Positions 9,943-21,012 of a DNA stretch of 31,183 bases are shown piece by piece. Numbering within the stretch: position 1 is the first letter of the stretch; each line of letters begins with the position of its first letter. Source of the stretch: Lobulomyces angularis (Eukaryota; Chytridiomycota; Chytridiomycetes; Lobulomycetales; Lobulomycetaceae). The notes beneath the pieces were generated by a model, which searched no databases, was not told where the DNA came from, and saw nothing but the letters and a program-made list of their open reading frames with translations. The stretch is from contig JADHYX010000221.1 in NCBI GenBank assembly GCA_027604685.1, positions 1-31,183 on the forward strand, read 5' to 3'. The position numbers and the translations under genes are program-made.

Positions 9943-12900
9943 TTAAAAAGAAAATCTCCATTTTAGAAGCCTCTGCAATTCTTCTTTTTCGGTGTATTCG
10001 TCAGAGCTCATTAATCTAGCCAATTCATTCATCAATTCAACTGAAGATGCTTCTATTTAATAATGAAAAATTTTTGTGAGTCAGTAATGCTATAACTTAA
10101 TATTTATTTTACCTTTAGATTTAAAAGATTCTTTTATTTCAGTCACACCATCTTCACCCAGCTGCTGTATCAGCTTAATCCCAGTTATTCTCACTTAAAA
10201 TTTTTTTCAGATTATTTTTCTTTTAGGTTATAAAAATACCTTCGCTATCGGCATCGCTCCAGAATTTGACTAAAATAGATATCACTGATAATCTAGTTGC
10301 CCTATCCGGAACATAAACCACTAATTTAGCTAAAGCTTCAGCCATATCAGCTTTCTATAATCATTTTAATTTTCTTGAAAGTAGGTTCATTAAAAATATT
10401 ACCTTTCTATATAGCGTCTTATTTTCTTCAACTAGCCTGTTGATAAATAATTGAGTAATACGTTGAACTTGCGTCAATAATTCCTCTTTCACAGATAATT
10501 CAAACTGAAGCTTGCAAACTAGGGATAGGGCTTCCACTGCCGCAATTCTTATTCCTCTTCGATAGAATTTTTTTATTGAAGCTACGTTAATTTTCATTAG
10601 TTACCTATGCTCATTTTCTAACATTTCGGTCAAAAAAATGAAACTATTCGCCAGTTCAAAATTTGGGCAGCCTTCAAAATATACTGTTATTAAACTTTTT
10701 ATTTTTAATTTTTACAGGAGGACAAAGCGTAAAATTGTCCAAATCCTGATATTCCATGTAGAGCTAAGTTTGTCATTCTTCTCAGTTGTTCACTCTAGTG
10801 TAATACAAGTTCAACGTGTATTTTGTAAATAAAAAAAACCAACCTTGACATCCAGCAGTACATTCATGGCATCTTTTTGTTCCTCTAAACTAGTTAATTT
10901 GTCAGTTTTTCCAGATTTTACAATCTCCAAGGTTGCTTCTTGATTAGATCGCTTAAATTCCTCAAATGCTAAATATCTCCAAAAAAAATTTTAAAATTTT
11001 TTTAATTTTTGATAAAAAAGTACTGTTCTTCGGAGACAATTGGTACGTCAACATAGTCATTAAAAAAGAAAAAACTTTCTTCCATCTCCAAATACAACGA
11101 TTCTCTAATGGTACTAGCAATTGAATTGCAAGTAATAATAAATTCTTTTAACTTTGACGTATATACAAGCGCTTTTTCAGTAATGCCATCGTAGGCCATT
11201 AACAAATTGGACAGTAAATTCAAATGATGAATATCAGATTCCAAATCTGTTTCTAACAAATCCTCTCCTTCACCGACATCGTCAGATTTTAGCTGCTCTG
11301 TCAAAACTAAATGAGGTTAGAAAGGTACAAAATTAATTTTTTACGTGATTGCATGATTGCTATTAGCCCTTCAATCATATCTTGAGCCAACTGAGGATAT
11401 TTTTTCATGCATTCATGCAATATAGTTATACAGTCTGTAGTGGTAATGAACTGATACTTTTGAATATGCTCAGGGGTGACCTTTTTTGATGTGGCCTTTT
11501 CCTCCAAAAAACCGATTATAGACAACGGTAATGGGGAAAATTTAAATTTGGATTCTGGTAATCCATATCTTGAAACAAATTTTTTGGATACCTCAGAAGA
11601 ATAATATTTTATATTATAAGGATCTAAATCCAGAAGTGGTATATTCAAAAATTTCTCTTCCGTTGAATTAGGATTAATAGTTAGACCTAATTTTGCAATT
11701 GAAGGTAATTTCAAATTTTCTAACAGCGTTGCCTATAAAGTATGAAAAAATTTTTTTGAGAGACCCAGAAGAAAATTTACTAACTCTAATACTGTCACCA
11801 GAAGATGAGTTAGATGAGTTATTTACTGATTTACTTTTTTTTAATGCGGCTAACGCAAAATCAAATACTCCATTTACAGCCATCATCTCCTTTGCTTTGT
11901 TTCTAACCTGAAAAAATACACTATTAGTAAATAATGGTATGCGTAGCATACTTCTCTATTAGAATCCGCCAAATATTTGTAGCAGCATGACATTACCTCT
12001 TCATCACTAATATGCTTCACAAAAATTTGAAAAATAGATAAGGATTTTAATCTAACTAGGGAATCTTTGTGAGACAGCGCCTAACATTTGAAAAACTCAC
12101 ATTTGTACAAATTTTTTTTTTAAAATTTACTTTTTTTAAGTTTTGCAGCAAGTTTCGAAATAGAGAATGTTTTGGACCTGTCACTGCAAGAAGCTTTCCT
12201 AAACATCCATAAACTTTTAATAGATCAGATTCTTCAGCGTTTTCAATAAAGATCATAATTGCATCCAAAACTTTTACCATATCTTCCATTCCTGTGCTTA
12301 AAGAAAGTTCAACTACAAAATTGGAATCATATTAAAAAATTAAAATTGGGTTATTTACCTGTCAAATATATGGCGTAAATTCTTTTTTTGACAGTATATC
12401 GTTGGCTGGATATGTATGGAATGCATTTACTTAATAGGTCACTGGCTTTATGAATGTATTCCTTTTTTACTAAAAATTCAGATAAATAAAATAAAGCCAA
12501 GATGTCTCCTTCATTTGTTAAAGTGCTTCCAGTTAACTTTTGAAAGATCGTTTCCAACTTTTCTGGAAAGAATTCTGGAAAATTAAAAGTAAAATATCAA
12601 AGATAAATTTTTTTTTTTTAGATTACCAATTAAATTCCCTAATCCCAGTATGCAACTTTCGATTAAATTTTTATTTTCACAGGTGACTTCTTCTCCCAAG
12701 TTTGAACAAAACAACTGAATTAAATCGTCCACGATAATTGTGTTATGACAGCCTAATTCACTCATGGTTAAAACAACAACACCCTAATATATATTAATGA
12801 TTTGTGAAGGTAGTGTAAAATTAACCTGTAAACTAGCATTTTCCTTTAATTGTTGCAAAAAGTAAAACACTTCTCCAACATTTCCACTTTGTATACCTCC

Positions 12901-15900
12901 AGTTATGGTTTTTGCTAAAGACTTTATTCTCTGCATCATTTTTTGAGATATGGTAGGTATATATAAACCAGCATCCTCATTAACCTTAAAAAAATCAATA
13001 CTATTCGGAATTTTTTTTTTAATGTCACTTTAATTTGGGTATCCAAATCAAAAGGAGGGTCCACTGGTAACTCTTTGCAGCAGTCGATTAAAGACTGGGA
13101 ATTTACTAACAACACCGCTGTGTCTAAAAGTAAATCTTCCCAACTCCTTCATTTTATATGTTAATACGTAGCAATAAAAACTTTTTACTTACAGTTGAGG
13201 AACTACATAAGAATCATCAGGGTGTGTAGTCACGAATTTACATAATACTTCATAGTATGTTGGAACTTTTGTAATAAACTTGACAAAAACCTAAAAATAA
13301 CAATGATTCAACCAATTTTTCACATTAAAAAAAAAAAAAACCTGTCTGACTTCAGGATTTGGATCAAAATAGAGTGGAAGAATTTCCCATAAAATAGTAT
13401 TTGCATAATTGTCCGATATAAATTGAATCTAGATATAAATTAAACAAAAAATATAACTTAAGAGCTTATACTTGGGCTAAAATAGAGGATAATGCTGCCC
13501 ACCGCAGCTTACTATTTGTTTTTCTAACAAGCGGCATTAAATCCTTTATTATAGAATCTGCCAATGTCCTCTCCGAAATATTTCCCATGCATAGGATGCT
13601 TTGCATAATCACCCTGAATTCTTCATCAGAACTAAGTTGACTAACAAGTGGATCACTGGCAATTAAGGCGCTATCTTTTGGTTGATTCAAGACACTAATT
13701 TCATTCTGCAAGTATCTGTAGAAATCCTCAGCATTTACTGTTGAGACTGATCTGAATATCAAAGGATAAAAACTGCAAGCTTGAGTGTAAACGTCTTCAT
13801 CTTTATCAATAATACATGCCCTTCAAATCATAAGTAATGAAATTACTATTAGATTGATACCTCACAGTGTCTCTAATTTCCTGTAGTCTCATACTAACAC
13901 CACTAGGAAAAATGGTCAAAAATGTTTGTAATAAGGACAATGCTCCAATTTTACAGGAAGATGTTGGAGTGTTAAATGCTACATCTAATGCCATATCCAT
14001 ATATTGCAGTAAAATACATTGGCTTAAACCTGGCAATTTCAATCTAACTAAATGACGCAAAATATCCAAAGCAGAACTTAAAAGGAATAAAATTAATGAT
14101 TTAGTAAAAAATTAGTTGGTTTTACAGCTGAAATGTCCAATATTTATTTGTCATCATCTGTTGACTCACATATTCCATCAATCCTCTTATCATTCCAGCA
14201 TGTATCGTCAACTTTTTAATACAGCACTTTATGGCGACCGCACAAGCAGTTCTGCAATAAAAAAAATTAATAACAACATTGACCTATTCTTCTCATACTT
14301 TCTAAACGTAGGATCTGGCATACCACATGTTGGCAATAGGCAAAGCATAAAACCACAAATGAATCTTCGCTTATTTGCTGGAGTATTCGGTATAATATGC
14401 CTTGACGCATTATCGCCTTACAAAAGTCACGAAATAAAAAAAAAAATGAATTATAGAACTATTACCGGAAATATTGGGTGGAACAGCGCCTAATTTAGTA
14501 TATAATATAGCAGTCCAAAATGGTGCATGAATAAAATTCCTGGTATAACCATATTCGTCTGGCCTAACTAAGCTATTCTCAGTTACATCGTGCAAAAAAA
14601 AATTCCAAACTTTATCAGAAACTGTTTCCGAAAGTAAACCTTCAATTAAGATCTTCAATCCAGTCTTATTATTTATAAAAGCTGTTGCTAGATCATCAAA
14701 TAGTTGCACCATTTTACTTAACGGCTCATTAATTCCATCCCTTATTAAGTTAAATGGTAGTGCCAAATCCAGATACTCAGTCTTAGCTAACAGCTCACTT
14801 AAATTTTTTAAAAGTTTTTCTTGGCTGATGTGAATTTCTCATATTAATAACAATAAAATTTTGAATGAATAAATTACGCAGTCTTGTCTTGTTCACCGAT
14901 GCAAATAAGTAGCATTGAAAGCAACGTGATATAGGACGTTTCATTTTCGGATTTAAATAATAGACATAAATCTTTCATAACATCATAAACAACTACTCTC
15001 ACCCCAGGATCTTTATGAAAACAAAGTTCATAAAGATTATTTATAAACTAATTTAATGCAAGTTCAAAGTTAAATAAGTTTTTTTTAATGTTACGGTTTG
15101 TTGAGAATCCATATCAATTTTATTTACTGGAAATGAACGAACTAGTTGCAAAGCGGATTGCAGTATTGTCTTTTTAAATTAGTATAACCCAATTTAATGT
15201 TAAAATATATTTACTGATTTTCCTTTAGGATCTAAAACTATTCCAAAATACTCCCATGCAAACAGTAAATCGGCGCTACTAGCAGTTTTAAATTTTGGCA
15301 TTAAGGAACTCATTACTCTTAGAGTGGCTAGCTGGACATCCTCATCCGTAGAATTAAATAACGGCAATAAAGTTTGAACTAAAAATGTATCAAACTAAAA
15401 AAATTTAATGTTTATATCACATCTTTGGTTACCTTTTCACTTTTTCCAGCCCAAATTCTTATTAATTCCAGCTGTCTTAATTTGGTTGATTTTGATAAAT
15501 AATCCAAAGAATTTGCCATTTTATGAATCAATTTAGGTTGAATTGGTGGACAATTTTTGACTGCTTCATCCAAAATGTCTTTTAAAGTAGTTTCCTTTGG
15601 ACTGTTGTAGAAGTACCCACCAAAAATATCGTCATAATGTAAAGAATTGTCTTTATGTCTAAAAGCCGTTACTAAACTTCTAATTATTGGATTAAAATGT
15701 TGAAAAACTCCCAGTGATTGAATTTGTGTATCCATTAAACTAACTCTCCTGCCAGGACTCTTTTTTGCTGAGGCACTACTAGGAGCTTCAGTAGATTTAA
15801 CAACCTCTAACATGGAGACATAAAGATACTGACTTAAGTAATCAGTATCCATAGCACCGCTAATAACAAAGGGATAAAGCTGGCGGTTTTCTTGAAGCAA

Positions 15901-17387
15901 ACTAGGAAACACTTTTAAAGCTGAATGCAAGCACACGCACGCACCATATCTAACTAGAGGTGGTATTGCACGAAAGTGATTTGAAAGAGATAACACGAAG
16001 TCCAACAATGGCAAAAATTCTTTTTGTTTAATAGATGGTACTGGCAGATCTGTTGCATGACTTGGATTTCTAGCTGAATTTGGTTTTGATGGTGTCCCGC
16101 TTTCCGGTGTTTGTGGTTTTGAAGGAATAGCGATATTATTGACTAAATTTGTTGTGTAAGTTTCAAGTGCCCAAGGTAATAAATCGTAAGCGTACTCGTC
16201 ATGCGGAGTTAGCATATTTAAAAATAGCATATAAACATCTTGTGAGTATTCAATAAAAGAAAAGAATGTTTAAGTTCTTTTGGTTGAAAATTTTTATTTT
16301 ACCTTTTAAAGTTTTTTGGCCTTTCTCTGATTTTGAATTTGATGCTGATTGATTTAAAATTTCAAAAATTTTAGTAAGCGTGTCCTTTATTGCTTCAGTT
16401 TCTAAAACTGTCTAATAATTTTTTAATTTTTAAGTTTTTAGTTTATGCAATACCTTATCTTTCAATCTAAATAAACTATCCATAATCCTAAACGTTAACC
16501 CTGAATCCGTGCAATAGATATGACTAAGTAAACCTAAAGCCTAAAAATACAATAAAAATTCAAACTTCAAAACTATTTCTGTACCTCAATTGTAACAATT
16601 CTATCAGGAAACGAGTTAATAATTTGGGGCAATGAATTTAAACTAAAAAATAAATTCCAAATTGCGCATAGTTGATCTTCGCCCAAAAATACTTTTTCGT
16701 TTTCAAAAACCAGCCTGGTCAAAGCTGATACGCAAATGGATCTCACTCCCCAATCTACACACTGATAAAAACATTCTAATCCAGCAATTATGGCAACCAC
16801 CATACCAGTAAAACTTGGTCCAATTAAGTGAAATAACTCATGAACTATTACACTGTAACCTGTAAATCGTAAGATAAAAAATTTCTATAAGAAAGCTTAC
16901 CCCTGTCATCCGTTTCAAGTCCTAATATAATTCTTTCTAGATCTCTTTCATACTCCATAACCTTTTTGTCAAAGACACAAGAGAGATTAAATAGGAGTCT
17001 GGCAGAACCAACTCTAATGTCCTCATTGTAATTTCCTAAAATCGAAATTAAGTGGACAATATAATGAATAGTTGCTCCTTCAAGTACTTCATTCACATTT
17101 TGTATTTTAACCAACTTCAAGAGATCAGCATTACTTGCATTTTTTACAACATTCGATCCTATCAATCCACCACCAATATTTGAGGTTAAATTGTAGCTTT
17201 GATTATCCCCTACTGCAACGTTTTTTTTCTGTGAACTTTGCTGCGAAGGTTGAAATACAGTAGATGGAACTGAAACACTGGCGGCAGTTGTAGCAAAAAA
17301 CTTTTTTACGTTTATCAACCAATTTGAAACCCCAGGTCGATCGCCAGGATTTATAGAAAAACTAACATTGTGCTGTATTAGATCCAT
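9943..17387 (-). CDS. Very large HEAT/ARM-repeat protein, 31 exons, unidentified
   Basis: I reconstruct 2011 residues in 31 exons: 17387-16901, 16859-16585, 16540-16454, 16411-16303, 16238-15433, 15394-15215, 15169-15095, 15047-14878, 14824-14466, 14416-14299, 14251-14126, 14076-13861, 13820-13472, 13428-13342, 13290-13193, 13146-13029, 12984-12826, 12783-12627, 12574-12359, 12312-12131, 12080-11952, 11907-11785, 11732-11345, 11306-11024, 10976-10844, 10794-10716, 10671-10605, 10556-10403, 10354-10240, 10193-10113, 10052-9943. Every junction keeps phase. Much of the length is paired amphipathic helices of HEAT type, for example IRVGSARLLFNLSCVF, VDWGVRSICVSALTRLVF, DPGVRVVVYDVMKDLCLLF, PEVRQVFVKFI, REVRNKAKEMM, GIRIAAVEALSLVCKL. 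Ser-, Pro- or Asn-rich linkers lie near residues 40-80, 335-360 and 1540. No kinase, FAT or membrane segment is present. The size is near Laa1/HEATR5, Ecm29, FOCAD and MROH1, but I could not match it to any of them. A role as a scaffold is inference. The ATG at 17387 has good context; an upstream exon is not excluded. Confidence 0.8.
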
Positions 17388-17414
17388 TTTTTATCAAACC
17401 AAAAAAAAGAAAAA

Positions 17415-17587
17415 AATTACTAAATTACCAATTTGAAACTCAGCAATTAAGTGGCGAGATGAACCAGCAAAACTTAAATGCATTTCATCTCTGATTGCAT
17501 TTTTCAAACATATCTTATTGCATTGCATGCAAAACTTAATAAACTTCTCAATTACAGTGGTAGGTTTGCCAATACTGAATTGAAATC
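17415..17587 (-). other. Open stretch, possible orphan exon upstream of the HEAT gene
   Basis: On the minus strand this reads open with a protein-like composition (GKPTTVIEKFIKF, then DEMHLSFAGSSRHLIAEFQ). It has an acceptor-like CTACAG before it and a GTAATT donor after it. Its end is phase 1, which cannot join the HEAT gene at the attractive TACAG acceptor inside that gene's first codons; joining at a later TTTCAG near 17270 would work but would delete about 35 residues and need an unusually long intron. The plus strand of the same bases is also largely open. It may be a missed first exon, an untranslated exon, or chance. Confidence 0.2.
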
Positions 17588-17791
17588 TGTAGTGAAGTTA
17601 ATATTCTATATCTCTCTTTTAAAATGGGATACCCAAAATTAAATCATTCAGGCCATAAGATAGAGGCTTCATACTAAATGTACGTTATAAAAACAAATAG
17701 GAGCTTAATGATTAAGGGAACTACATTTTATTGCGTGCACGCTGTACTGTGTTGATGAAAGGATATATTTTATTTCACATTCTTTGTAACG

Positions 17792-18100
17792 ATGGTGAAA
17801 ATATCTAGTAACTATTTATTATTTACAGTAATTTTTCATAATTCATCTTCCTACCATATTATTTTTTTTTACATGACCATCAACAATGTGGCTGGTATCA
17901 CTCAACTTCAGAGTCATTCACATTGGGGTAAAGGAATTTTATTTTATATAATAATTTTTTATTTATACGAAACGTTAACACATTTTCCAGAACTCCTGTT
18001 CCGTTTGCTTTCACCAGTACATTCCACAATTCAAAGAAACACAAAATTTTTAAATTTCTTTCAAAAAGTCCTTATAAACGTCTACTCGCTTTATTGGTAA
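17792..18100 (+). CDS. Doubtful small ORF, possibly spliced
   Basis: Unspliced, this encodes 102 residues starting at 17792. It contains a good-looking 63-bp intron (17928-17990, GTAAAG to TTTTCCAG). Spliced in phase 1 from the ATG at 17873, it would give a peptide of just over 50 residues with a hydrophobic C-terminal half ending in Tyr-Trp. That size and shape recall small inner-membrane proteins of mitochondria, but I could not match a family. It lies just before the serine dehydratase start, so it may equally be that gene's 5' leader. Confidence is low. Confidence 0.2.
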   Translation: MVKISSNYLLFTVIFHNSSSYHIIFFYMTINNVAGITQLQSHSHWGKGILFYIIIFYLYETLTHFPELLFRLLSPVHSTIQRNTKFLNFFQKVLINVYSLYW

Positions 18101-18188
18101 TAAGTTACCATTATTATTACCATTCTCATTAGTGTTAATTTTTTTTGTAAGTTTCATTTTTGTTTTGAAATAGGACAGCAATAATTAA

Positions 18189-20719
18189 ATGTTAAGAAAC
18201 TTAGCGAAGCACTCTGGAGTATTAAAAATCAAAAAATATGAAACTATCAGTGGGAAGAGCCATTATTTTTTATTATTCAAAAAACACTACTCAACTAATG
18301 TTTATAATGTCGTTGACAAGTCCTCTACGGTTTCAGCTGAAAAGAGTGAGTTAGTTCAGGTAAAAATTACGATGAAAGTAAATTTTTGGTTTAATTTTTA
18401 ATTATTAAAGCATGCAGTATTGTCAACTTTCGATTTATTTTCAATAGGAATCGGTCCAAGTTCATCACACACAGGTGATATTTTTCTTTTTTAACCTAAT
18501 CAAAATTTTTCTTAAAAAAAGTTGGTCCGATGAGAGCTGCCAGAATATTTGTAACTGAACTGGAGGAACATAACGTAAGCTTTGATGGTAATGTTCAATT
18601 TATAATTTTTTTCCCTTGCAGGTACTTGCGGATACTGAACAGATGCGAGTAGACTTATATGGCAGTTTAGCTTTGACAGGGAAAGGGCACGGTACTGACT
18701 CCGCTGTATGTAAGTAACTATCACTAAGTTGGACTGACAAAAAGTTGCAATGTGGTAGTGATGGGACTAGAGGGTGAAAATCCGGAGTCAGTTGATACAA
18801 CTACCATAGATAAAAGAATTAAAGATATTGAAAATTTAAAAATCTTAAATCTGAATAACTTTAAAAAGATTACCTTTGATGTGGAACGGCATTTGAATTT
18901 CCACTTTAGAGAATCTTTACCTCAGCATCCCAATGGTTTGTATTCTCATACACTATAAACTGTTAATCGTTGAATTAGGAATGAGATTCTCTGCCTTTGA
19001 TAAGTACTGCAAAAATTATCTTTGTATTAAAAATGTTTTAACCATGTGCTAGGACTGGCGAACTTATTGCTACAAATGAATTTTTTTCTATTGGAGGAGG
19101 ATTTGTAGTGAATGAAAAAACAACTCCAATTACACATCAAAAAGAAAATATATTTTATAAAGATAATAGAATTGACCATGTGAGCTTAAATTTAGACAGC
19201 GAATTACACATAGAAAATGTGACATTAGACTCAGAAAAAAAAATTATTTCAAGTGACACAACTTCCATAACTCGAACTGAATCTACCTCTATATCTGCTG
19301 CGTTACCATTTCATGATGCTGAAAGCTTGTTACGAGTTTGCGAAAGGGAAAACTTGTCCATTGCTCAAGTAGTTTACAAGAATGAACTGCATGTATTTTA
19401 TTTTTTCCTTTAAGGCAAACGCGTTAAGCATAATATTTTAATATTTTAATAGTGGAGAAGCACTGAGGAGATAAAAGCCAGAACTCTTAATATTTGGAAT
19501 GTTATGAATCAAAGGTAAAATTTAACTGATTATTTGATTTATTTTATTTTTTTACCGATTTTTGAAGCATTGAAAATGGAATTAGTGCCGAAGAAAAATA
19601 TTTGCCTGGTACCTTACATGTGAGGAGAAGAGCACCAGTTTTATACAAAAAATTAATGGCGGGGTAATTTTGTATTTAAGTTTGTTTTTGAATTTTAAAT
19701 TTCATAAGACTGGCTGACTATGCCGGTTTAACTTCGCCTCCTTCCATTCTATTACATTCTCCTTCCTCATCGTCAGTTTCAAACTTCAATTTGGTTAAAA
19801 ATTATGAAAGAAGTAATGATGTGTTAATAAAAAAACCAAGAATATACAAAAGAAGTATTCCAGCTTTGGATTGGATTAATTTATATGCAATTGCTGTAAA
19901 TGAAGGTTTGCTTTTTACAATTTAGATTGTATTAATTATAAATAGAAAATGCTGCAGGTGGTAGAGTTGTTACGGCTCCGACAAATGGAGCGGCAGGTGT
20001 TATACCAGCGGTTATTAAAGTAAGGCAATTTATTTTATTACTTATGGTTTAGTATTACCTGGATTTCGTATGCCCATCTCCATCACATTATGAAAATGAC
20101 ATTGTAGAGATGGTCTGTATTTTTTTTGTCAAATGAATAAACTGACAAATAAATTAGCTTTTGACTTCTGCTGCTATCGGCATGTTGTATAAAAGAGGTG
20201 CAAGCATAAGCGCTGCAGAAATGGGTTGTCAAGGCGAGGTGGGTGTTGCATGTTCCATGGCTGCTGCTGCATTTACTGCAGTGATGGGTGGAACGGTTGA
20301 GCAAGTAGAAAACGCTGCTGAAATTGCCATGGAGCATAATTTAGGATTAACTTGCGGTATTCTACTTTTACCTTTACTTATAAAGTTTTGATATATTTTT
20401 AACGTAGATCCAATCGGCGGATTGGTTCAAATTCCTTGTATTGAGAGAAATGCATTGGGGGCAGTTAAAGGTATTTTTATATTTCTTTTTTAATCTGCTA
20501 TTATCAAAAATAAGCTATCACAGCTGCCCAATTATCTTTAAATGGTGATGGTTATCATAGAGTCTCACTAGATCAAGTTATAGAAACAATGGTAAAGCTT
20601 CATTATAACAAAGCTGGCTCATTAAATTTTTTTTGTAGCGACAAACTGGAATTGACATGCAAAGTAAATATAAGGAAACTAGTCAAGGTGGTTTAGCGGT
20701 TAATGTTCCAGTTTGTTAA
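18189..20719 (+). CDS. L-serine dehydratase, iron-sulfur (bacterial SdaA) type
   Basis: I reconstruct 608 residues in 16 exons: 18189-18359, 18411-18474, 18522-18574, 18622-18709, 18759-18935, 18979-19003, 19053-19392, 19453-19514, 19568-19663, 19709-19905, 19946-20019, 20053-20112, 20158-20356, 20408-20470, 20515-20591, 20639-20719. The enzyme converts L-serine to pyruvate and ammonia using a [4Fe-4S] cluster. The beta domain comes first ([37 protein letters not shown]), then the alpha domain ([20 protein letters not shown]). The three cysteines expected to hold the cluster are present, in [13 protein letters not shown] and QIPCIERN. Both domains are fused, as in single-chain bacterial enzymes. 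The first 40 or so residues are extra: basic, hydroxylated and free of acid except one Glu, ending near HYSTN, so a mitochondrial presequence is likely. An insertion of about 60 polar residues lies between [12 protein letters not shown] and [13 protein letters not shown]. Most fungi use a PLP-type serine dehydratase instead. Confidence 0.95.
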
Positions 20720-21012
20720 AAAATCTGAAGTATTAGAGTCCTTTGTTGTTTATCGCTTTTTGTCAAAATTAAACACCTATGAAGTGACTTGTTTGCGTTG
20801 GTGTTTTGCTCTAAATTTAGTTAAAAAAAAGATGTTGTTTTTTTTGAATTCCTTTACATCGAAACCTCTTTTTAAATAGTAAATTATTAAAATAATAAAA
20901 TGGTTTGTTTTTGAAGATATGCATTATTTAGTTTCCTCTGAGAAGGAAGGGGTTTGTGTTAAAAAAAAATTTAACTTTAATATTATAAATTATTTTATTA
21001 CTTACCGAAGAA
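20720..21012. other. Intergenic spacer
   Basis: This separates two genes on the same strand. It holds the serine dehydratase 3' end and the PAAF1 promoter. I see only AT-rich sequence. Confidence 0.5.

Noticed and set aside
10638..10832. Plus-strand open frame in the HEAT gene
   Set aside because: It overlaps two in-frame minus-strand exons (10794-10716 and 10671-10605) with correct splice sites.
14116..14493. Plus-strand 125-residue open frame
   Set aside because: It is antisense to three HEAT-gene exons whose phases join exactly; no independent support.
17268..17433. Joining the upstream open stretch to the HEAT gene through the TTTCAG acceptor near 17270
   Set aside because: It keeps phase but needs an intron of about 165 bp, against about 50 bp for the others, and removes a plausible N-terminus. 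Left open rather than adopted.
20083..20337. Minus-strand Cys/His-rich open frame that looks like a metal-binding peptide
   Set aside because: It is the antisense of the cluster-binding exon of serine dehydratase (Ala/Gly/Cys-rich codons).
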